The translations under genes were made by a program, and so were the position numbers. Source: Hydractinia symbiolongicarpus (Eukaryota > Cnidaria > Hydrozoa > Anthoathecata > Hydractiniidae). Taken from it: a stretch of 60,000 nucleotides of DNA. The number at the start of each line of letters is the position of its first letter. The first letter of the stretch is position 1. The DNA lies in NCBI RefSeq assembly GCF_029227915.1, contig NC_079884.1, positions 22,136,001 through 22,196,000 on the forward strand. Direction: 5' to 3'. The notes under the pieces were generated by a model. It was given only the letters and a program-made list of their open reading frames with translations. It did no database searches and was not told the DNA's origin. Shown here piece by piece: positions 52,265 to 60,000 of the stretch.

Positions 52265-52400
52265 AACCTTAGTCTCTTATTGTATATATAATATAATTTT
52301 GTTATAAAAATTATTAATTTTTTTAAAAAAAATCTTTTGCAGGTTTTTAAGTTATATATGCATGTGAAGAATGTGATTGAGTTTTGTGTTTATGTTTGCG
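52265..52400. repeat. ~135-bp direct repeat, copy A
   Basis: The block from 'ccttagtctcttattgtata' to 'gtgtttatgtttgc' is nearly identical to 56271-56406, the only clear differences being in the 'tttttttaaaaaaaa' tract. Similarity stops abruptly on the right (gcgtgaaaa versus gcaatttat). Confidence 0.9.
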
Positions 52401-52560
52401 TGAAAATTTGGCCTCGTGTTCTCCCTTTTTAATCATATAATAGACTATACTTAGCTAGCCAGAAAAACTTCTTTTTTCCACATCCAGAAAAATATTTGCA
52501 GGCTTGTTTTCTCAAGTTATTGGTGAATATAATTGTTTTTGGGGCAATATTCTGGCTATA

Positions 52561-52658
52561 AATTTGGAGAAACTATATTCTGTAAAAGACATGCAAAACG
52601 GTATCTATTAATTTGGAGAAACTATATTCTGTATAAAAGACATGCAAAACGGTATCTA
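52561..52658. repeat. 49-bp tandem duplication
   Basis: aatttggagaaactatattc ... acatgcaaaacggtatctatt is present twice in succession (starts 52561 and 52610), differing by one inserted pair of bases. Confidence 0.9.
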
Positions 52659-53621
52659 TTACTAATAAAACTTTTGATATTTATTCTATTTGAAACATTT
52701 AATCACATCAAAAAGGAGAAAGATAGAGAATAAGCAACAACAACAACACAAACTGCATTGTAAATCGGCTTTATTTGTATTATTAGATCATAGTACACCA
52801 TAAACAACAACAGATAAATAAAATAAAAATAGCAAAATTATATCATGATTTTGCACAAGTAAAGGCCGCTATATAAAATTTGGTTTTTACGTAGCAATAG
52901 CTAATTAAAAACAACACAACCTACCACAACAATTGAATGACCACTGATTTAGCACAGCATTCAGTCAAAAATATGTAGCCCTTATTGGCTAAGACTCTAA
53001 AATGTTGAATCAAACTTGGAAATACCTAGCTGTTATGCGGTAAACACTAACTACTTGAAATTTTTAACAAAACAAATCAATTAAAAACAGATATCGTTAA
53101 CTACATTTACACATTTTGTGTCAATCAGGATAGCGATGTATATGTATAGCTATATGCTAAGTCATTTCGTTATGTTGGTAGAACCACAAATATTTTCCAT
53201 GCCTGTCAGCATAACTTCTTTAGTGAAATGTGAAAGACTTTCGTCCTTTCACCTATTAATTAAAACCATGCCTTTTTCCTAATTTTTATAATTAACATCG
53301 TTCCAAGGAATTATCTCGATATAAGATTAGAGCTTTTAAACCAATCATCATCAAGTCTTGTCGAAGTCATTCTCCCAAAGCTAGTCACGACTAGTGTTCT
53401 CGTCTGTAGCCTTGTGGCATTTTAAGAAATCGTTTAAAAAGTGTTTATTGCCAGAAGCTTTGAATCTACGAAGCAAACATACAAGTTGTTATGCAGCTAT
53501 TCGATTTATTGTATTGCTATCAAATGTCTTGTTACTTGTGGGTACCCCAAGACAACACAAGAACTTTGAGTTTGAGACAGGCCTTTTTAGAGTTGTTGAA
53601 AGTGAAACTATAAACAGTTTC

Positions 53622-53978
53622 ATGCTCAAACTTGCTAGCACAGCAATAGAAAGCTCAAAAATCAATGGAATTAAAAGTAAACAGATGTACCTGAAAAGTT
53701 GTCATTATAAAGTTAATGCTATAATTTTGTTAACTCAAAAGTCTGTTTATTTTGCCAAACTGCTTTCTTCTGCAATCCCAGGCGTCACAGAGAATGTTTT
53801 CCAGTCATGTTTCTTTTTAGCAACATTGCTCAATTTCATTCCGCAATCATATATTCAAGCCTTCCATTTACTTGCTGCAAGTCAATACAAAACTCTCTTA
53901 GCCTTTAGACATGTTGAATCCTACCCTATCCAACCGACCGGCTACCGGGAGGCAATAACAATAGGTAGAGTAAATTAA
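53622..53978 (+). CDS. Unrecognised ORF, possibly coding
   Basis: The ATG at 53622 opens 118 residues, and the same frame is open upstream to 53394 without an ATG, 195 codons in all, which is long for this AT-rich sequence. The product would be a mix of hydrophobic and charged residues with a segment like CFFLATLLNFIPQS and a single candidate membrane helix. I recognise no family. It lies between the two 135-bp direct repeats, so it may belong to an unidentified mobile element. There is no splice evidence, and chance is possible. Confidence 0.25.
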   Translation: MLKLASTAIESSKINGIKSKQMYLKSCHYKVNAIILLTQKSVYFAKLLSSAIPGVTENVFQSCFFLATLLNFIPQSYIQAFHLLAASQYKTLLAFRHVESYPIQPTGYREAITIGRVN

Positions 53979-54020
53979 TTTCAATCTTTCTTTACTGTAA
54001 ATTTCGACGACTTCCACGGG

Positions 54021-54143
54021 ATTCTTCTTGACGTCACATATTCTTTGTTTTACAAGAGTCCAAAAGTCCACACTTTGGCGCGATTCTTCTTGGCGTCAAA
54101 ATTATTTGTTTGTTTAAGAGGGTCAAAAGTCCACACTTCGGCT
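54021..54143. repeat. Two diverged ~60-bp tandem units
   Basis: 'gattcttcttgacgtca...agagtccaaaagtccacact' and 'gattcttcttggcgtca...agagggtcaaaagtccacact' follow each other directly. Confidence 0.75.
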
Positions 54144-55689
54144 GCCGCCGAAGTCGACTATTTTACGGCAGAAAACAAGGAATCGCGCAACAATCGGCAA
54201 AAAGCGGCAAAATGTAGTTAAACTACCGTGAAACCAGAGAGTTGAGCCTCGTGAAACACTCCTGAGTAGTTTAGATAAATTTTAACTCGACTCCTGGGCG
54301 CAAGGAACCTTTTTAAACGCCAAAAAATAAAATTATGTGTTGCTTTTAACCGATTACTAGTTTAGATCCACATGATCTTCTCATTGGCAATTTCTACTTA
54401 GGCGATCCTACCTCACTTTAAGTTGGATTTTTTTTTAATTTTTTTTTTTTTTGCAATATGTGTCCAGTCTTTAGGATCAATTTTATAAACATTTCACATA
54501 GCCGTATTTGAATGATACCCAAAATTGTTCGATCAGGCTATATCTTTTGTGCAATTTGGAAATCTGGAAATGCTTTTATTGTCTGTGCCCTTAATTTAGA
54601 ATGGTTGGGCGTATAAATACGGTTAGGCTTCCGATTTTATGTATTTCCTTTATATTAGGCATTTAAATACGTGTCATTGTAGAGTGATTCAGTACAGTAC
54701 AGTCTGAATGTAACCGCGTACACCCTAATATCACACCTTTGCGTGGAGGACGGCAGTCGTTTGTCTTTTGTTATAATTAAATCCCTTGAGCGTTTTGTGA
54801 GTTTATATTTGCGTGTTAAAAAACAATGCGCTCGCGAAGAAATATCGGAGCAATTATATTTCTTCTAATAGCGAGATGCATTGTGTAAATGTATTGATAA
54901 GCTATTCCCTTAAGTATTAGCGTGAAGTAATTATATAATAAAAATCTTTTAGCGCGTTTAATCTAAGAAACATTCGAGGAGCATGGTTCACAACTATTAA
55001 ATGCCGATTTTAAACTTTTAAAATACGATCTAAAAAAGCATTTCTATCGCCGCTATTCATTTTCTTGCCGCTTTTCGTTTTTATGTGTTTTAATTTTACT
55101 ACAAAAGCTGTTGCATAGATTATGTATTAACATTAGGATAAGGATGAAAGTTACTATGGGACATGGGTTTTACACCTTAAAAATTTTCAGGGAGAAATTT
55201 GAAAACTAATAAATGACAAAATCCAAAAAGTTTATCTTCAAATTTTTAATAATCCAGTAATTTTTAGTAATCCACATGAAAAAAGTTTCTGATATTTTTT
55301 ATGAAGAAATAAATCTTCCATATTAGCCATTATACATTTGCCCTAGAGTGATTAATAAATAAGGTCAGGCTTCTATTTTCAGAACTGCTATTTACATTTA
55401 ACATAAAGGCATCCAAAACAGCCCCATTTAGGAAAGGTGTCACAATTCGTTTTGCTATAATTGAACACAAATTTTGCTCAGTAAAAGCTTTAAGAAATTA
55501 CCTGTTATTTCGGGGGGCTAAGGCTGGCTCATTGTTCGTTTTATCAATGGGGATTTTATTACCCGAATTGTAAAAGGCTAATTTATAGGCACTTGCATGT
55601 AGTTTTCTTTTTCATGTCTATTTGTTAAGCCTGTTATGGCATGTTGAATGATCTCGTCGTAGTTCTTGTCAAAAATATTGCCTCATAGA

Positions 55690-56160
55690 TAATGAATTTT
55701 CATTTGGGGAATTTGGGGGTGCTGGGCTGCCCTGGGCAGCCACAAAGTGTAGAGATGTGCGTGTACCCCTGGAAGAGTATGGTGAATTCAGTACAGGTGC
55801 GAGGAGATGAACGACGGTGCACCACGCGAGCAGGACAGATGACTGGGGAAATAACAGCAGGGGCATGCGGCGCTGACAGTCAGAGGTGGTGCACCAAGAG
55901 GTTAATAACAGGTGTGAAATGCAAAAGAAGCTAGAGCTCATAAAGAGTAGGTTCTTGTGAGGTATGATAGAGGAAATGGAATCACAGGAGAGGAGCTCCG
56001 GATGTGATTGAGAGATTAGTTAAGCCAGAAAACACTACTAGGAGAAGAGCTCCGGATGTAGTGGAGAAGAGCGAACACTACTAGGAGAAGAGCTCCGGAT
56101 GTAGTGGAGAAGAGCGAATTTATTGGGAACACGCACGTGAGCTTGAGACATATCTTCTCT
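55690..56160. repeat. GC-richer island with 43-bp tandem repeats
   Basis: Base composition changes sharply here. From 56031, a 43-bp unit (aacactactaggagaagagc, then tccggatgtagtgg, agaagagcg) is repeated twice, with a diverged partial unit before it near 55985. Both strands have frames of 80-90 codons over 55669-55941, but they overlap antisense and match nothing I know. It may be part of a retroelement terminal region. Confidence 0.55.
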
Positions 56161-56270
56161 TCAGCCTAGCATCCTCACCCGATTCCGCCAAATTATCCTC
56201 AGTTTATTCTTACAAAATTGAAATAAATTTTCTACTCTAAGTTTGTGTTTTTATTGGGAACTACAGCAAT

Positions 56271-56406
56271 TAACCTTAGTCTCTTATTGTATATATAATA
56301 TAATTTTGTTATAAAAATTATTAATTTTTTTGAAAAAATCTTTTGCAGGTTTTTAAGTTATATATGCATGTGAAGAATGTGATTGAGTTTTGTGTTTATG
56401 TTTGCA
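56271..56406. repeat. ~135-bp direct repeat, copy B
   Basis: See copy A at 52265-52400. The two copies bracket about 3.87 kb. Confidence 0.9.
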
Positions 56407-58274
56407 ATTTATTTAAGTTTAAAAAATCTGTATTACTGCACATAAACTTGTTTATTATAACTTTCAGATCTTATGTATGTACTCTTAAATATACATACAC
56501 ACGTTTAATCAATTAGTTATCATTACTTGCGGATCTCAAGTTATATTAATTAATATAGTTAAGAAAAAGAAAGCAGCTTTGTTTGATAGCACAGTGGATG
56601 TGAAAATTCAAAATGTTAAAATATTCGTGTGGAAACAGGACAGAAAATTGATCAGGTTGCACAAAGTTTTACTTTCTTTTTTGATTATGGATCTTGTTTC
56701 AAATGACAGCTGTAGGTCTGACCTTCCTATTTTGAATGTGTTCACGTTATAACTTGATTGTTCAGCTGCTGTAAGAGAAGTTAAGCACAAATTGTGTGTG
56801 TAAGCAATTAGCTGTAATTTTACAAACGTTGAGTGACATTTAAACAGCTGTTATCTAATTATATTGTTTCTAGTATCCTTTCTTATGTTATAATGAAGTA
56901 TTCAAATGGTTAATTATTAACAGTTTTTTTTTTGAAGATTTTTAAATGTATGAAACTATCTTTACTATCTGACATTTTTTCTATAACAATTGATAACAAT
57001 TTTTTTTATTAGCGTATAAAGGTTTCTTGTTTATGACCAGGCAATCATTGCTGCAGTGTGAAATTCTGATAAGCCTTTGGAAAGGTAAGTTTGAGGTAGG
57101 TTATTGATGGCAGTCCATTTTGATCCTCTTCCAAAAAGCTTTAAAAATATGCATTTGGACAAATTAACTTTTCTAAATTTGTACATAGTTTTATCTGCTT
57201 TTATTTTCTTTCTTATGTTTTTTTTATTTATGTAATTTAAATAACATTGCATGGTACAAATTTTGCTGTTAAGTCTATCCTATGTAAACATTTAGTATAA
57301 TAGTTGCTGTTGCGGGAGTTTTCTTCAGATGTTGAGTCTAAAATATTACTGCTATTACAATGTAATCTTAGGGAAGGAGGTGTTTGAAGAAGATACTTTT
57401 ACAGTTCAACTTTACTACAAAACTTTTTCATTTTGCAGAAAAAACTTCTGCATTTCAAGTGTGACTTTAATTTTGGGGGATTATACGCTTTTGTGAATTT
57501 TCTAAAAAACAAAAAAAACCTTTTTTAATTCTTCCGCAAATACTTTCAAGTTTTTGAATTTTTAAGAAGTATGTACAACCTTGTTTACAAGATGGAATTA
57601 TGTTGATCAGGTCATCAAACACAACACAGCATGAAGTGAATATATTTTGTGCATTTTCCTCGTTTTTCTAAAATTGTATCATAATTTATTTATTTTGCCA
57701 TAGGAATTTTTAAATAATTCCCTATGTGGATTCTACAAGTGGAAAGGCTATATCCTTTTTTTAATAACAATTTGTTTCCCATGGAAAAATCCACAGGCTT
57801 GCTGGTCCTCAGATTTCTGGCTGTGGTATACTTCAAGTAATTTCAAGTAATTACTCAGACCAGGGTTTGCTAACAGGACAACTATATTGACTGAATAAGG
57901 CTACCATTATAGAGATAACTAATGTTGTTGTATAGACTTCATTAGGTTAAATTTTGATATTTCCAAAGGGTCTTTTTGTGTTAAATTTTGATGTTTCTAA
58001 GGAGTCTTTTTGTGTTGTCATTATGCAAGTTTTAAATCTCACTACGCGATTATTTGTTAGTGGTACATTTAATTTTTATCTCTTCTATATTCAGTGACAT
58101 TAATAATTTTATTCCACTGTCATTATTAATATTATAGACATTAAATTATGAATAAATAATGAAGCAAAGCCATATCTACTTTTTCAAGAGAGATCTGTGC
58201 AGGCCTGCATATGTTATTTCCATTGTCATGAACAAAACTTTGTTTTACACTCAGAAGCTGGAATTTTGAGCACA
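56407..58274. other. Upstream region of the ABCA gene
   Basis: AT-rich with no clear gene or repeat terminus; presumably contains the promoter and 5' UTR of the ABCA gene, but no element can be pinned down. Confidence 0.4.
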
Positions 58275-60000
58275 ATGGCATTTTTTCATCAGCTACGATT
58301 GTTACTTTGGAAAAATTATACGTTAAAGAAAAGATCTCCAGTAAGAATTTTCTTTTCGTATGTTTGTTTGTTCACTAAAAACTTGATGTTGATTTTCTCA
58401 TATTTTTTATAGTTTATACTTGGCCTCGAACTTATTGTTCCTTTGGTGTTATTTCTTATTCTGGTTTCTATAAGAAATCACCAACCGCCTTTGAAAAGGT
58501 CAGCATGTAAGTGACTTTATATTATTTATTTTTTTTAAAAAAAAGTGATACAAGTGATTCATAATCATTTGTATATTTTTATAGTGACATGGTATCCAGA
58601 TGCATTACCATCAGCAGGGATTATTCCTCTGCTTCAGTCGTTTTGCACAAGTGGTTCAGTAATTGGTAGTGATGGCTATAGACATTATCCGAAGGCTAGG
58701 TGAAAATGCTTCTAATTTAATGGTTTTGTTCTTTAAACTGATAGTCTTTGCAAACTGACTTGTATTAAGGAAAATTAGGCTTTTTTAAGTGGAAAAAAGA
58801 TCTCCTTTAGACAGCAGGATTTTGACCTTGTTCGGTATTTTTAGTCACAGACAGACAGACATCTTCGTATTAACATAAAATATTAATTGCTAAAATGGCT
58901 TTTTCACAATGGTAGCAATGGTCCAATCACTGTAATGTGATACTTTGATAACTACTTGTTATTTCGAAATTAAGGCTTTGCTTAATTTTGTTACATATTG
59001 CTCTTAATTTGTTTATTGATAATTTGTGTAATATTCTCTTATAGTGTGTATAAAATATTAGAAGATGTTGGAGAAGTGGCTAACACCCCAGTATTTAACG
59101 CTGTTGTGGATTTAAAAAACTTGCAAGATGATTTTATTAAATTTAATTCTGATCAAATGTTTTCTAAACATAAACGACAAATTCAAGGTTAGATTCTTGA
59201 TGAAGGTCAAGTTTATCAACTCTCGATAGTTCTTAATTTGTCAGATTAGTTTATGATAGTGGAATGCTTTTGTCAATTGCACAGATTAAAATATATCATG
59301 AATCAAATTCAGTTTTAAACATAAATTCATTTTTAGACTTCAAGCTGACTGATGTACTTACGAAAAATGGGACATTACTGAAAACTTTTTTATTAAACAA
59401 TTTATCAATGCCACAAAATTTGATGACTGATTTGATGAAGTCAACATTTAATGGTTCTGAAGTGAGAAAAACATTATATTATTGTTCCTTATTTTGCTAC
59501 TGCTTGTTCCTGATTCTGTTATTGTTTTGAAAATGCTGGCTTGTGGAATAAATAAATTTACTAACTTGTTTTATTTTATTATTGTTTTGTTTACTTTATT
59601 TTTGTAAAATTAATTTTTTGTATTCTATTGTTTTAGGTGTCTACAATTTTGCTTGAAAAGAATGAAAACTTATTAAACAGTATTTTGCACAGTATTCAAA
59701 TTTATGGTTTACCAACATCAGAAGAAATGAAAGAGCTACAGCAAAGTATTATATTTCAAGCCATGTTTGATCCAACATCTCTCTTCAAAGGAGCAACGTG
59801 GTTAGGTCTGCTGGCAACCTTTGGAAATGTGCCTGGTGTAAGACCAAGTAAAATAAATTGGAAGGAAGTCGAAGATTTTTTTAGGAAAGAATATCTTAAC
59901 CCAGTTGAAATTCATAACCTATCATGCAGTGTACAAGTTTTTTCAAAATTATTAATTTTACCAAGTGGCAATAGAAATGATAGTGTTAGTACCTTTATTT
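58275..60000 (+). CDS. ABC transporter, subfamily A (N-terminal part; continues past the window)
   Basis: Exons 58275-58340, 58413-58506, 58585-58699, 59045-59187, 59337-59461 and 59637 to beyond 60000 join in frame with GT-AG ends. The start MAFFHQLRLLLWKNYTLKKR is very close to the ABCA1/ABCA4 N-terminus. Exon 2 supplies the first membrane helix (LELIVPLVLFLILVSI). Exon 3 has WYPDALPSAGIIPLLQSFC, matching the family's 'PSAG' segment at the start of the first large extracellular domain, which the later exons continue. These are full-length lipid-exporting or importing transporters. ATP-binding cassettes are not in the window. Which ABCA paralogue it is cannot be decided here. Confidence 0.93.

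Noticed and set aside
55669-55941. Coding gene on either strand in the GC-richer island
   Set aside because: Two antisense frames of similar length cover the same bases, neither has family features, and higher GC alone lengthens random frames.

Overview
The window looks like nuclear DNA of an early-branching animal, most likely a cnidarian and possibly a medusozoan. It is AT-rich. Genes are split into short exons with GT-AG introns, and the introns are packed with small inverted-repeat transposons, SINEs and LINE pieces. Recurring motifs of the 'ttcgcgaaaatt' type are scattered through introns. The species assignment is inference; the intron-exon structure and the protein families are read directly. 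All exon joins below were found by eye from reading frame, splice sites and family conservation.

Region 1 (1-18806, +): the 3' part of a secreted ADAMTS-type gene, 23 or 24 exons in the window. Domain order is metalloprotease C-terminal part, disintegrin-like, TSP1, Cys-rich, three TSP1, two CUB, a long Pro/Gln/Tyr-rich low-complexity region, and a WAP-like cysteine knot. Two features stand out. The zinc site reads HQTGHSLGMDHD, with Gln in place of the catalytic Glu, and no spacer domain could be found. A complete two-exon gene for a small secreted Ly6/three-finger protein lies antisense in one intron (10805-12228).

Region 2 (21703-39535, -): a complete 16-exon gene for NADPH-dependent diflavin oxidoreductase 1 (NDOR1). 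My join gives 1797 nt, 598 residues, with every exon phase consistent. Its introns carry a tRNA-derived SINE, tandem repeats, a LINE fragment and a Tc1/mariner DD34E transposase remnant that itself appears to hold a short intron. A perfect 18-bp hairpin sits just after the stop codon.

Region 3 (39916-45151): a nested transposon. The outer element (39922-45145) is a DNA transposon with 30-bp perfect terminal inverted repeats, clusters of subterminal CACTTCTCTTC repeats, a 6-bp target duplication (GTTAAG) and part of an integrase-core DDE transposase. Inside it lies a LINE of CR1/L2 type with an uninterrupted ORF: 2A-like motif, PHD finger, APE endonuclease and reverse transcriptase. It ends in a TAA microsatellite. 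The outer element sits about 0.4 kb upstream of the NDOR1 start codon.

Region 4 (45152-58274): mostly non-coding and repeat-rich, with several MITE-like inverted repeats, a 198-bp tandem duplication that carries the end of a neighbouring MITE, a pair of near-identical ~135-bp direct repeats 4.0 kb apart, and one unrecognised ORF.

Region 5 (58275-60000, +): the first six exons of an ABCA-subfamily ABC transporter, running off the window edge.

The host genes do not form a pathway; they are independent neighbours. The most distinctive items are the pseudo-active-site ADAMTS, the nested antisense three-finger gene, and the LINE-in-integrase-transposon composite.
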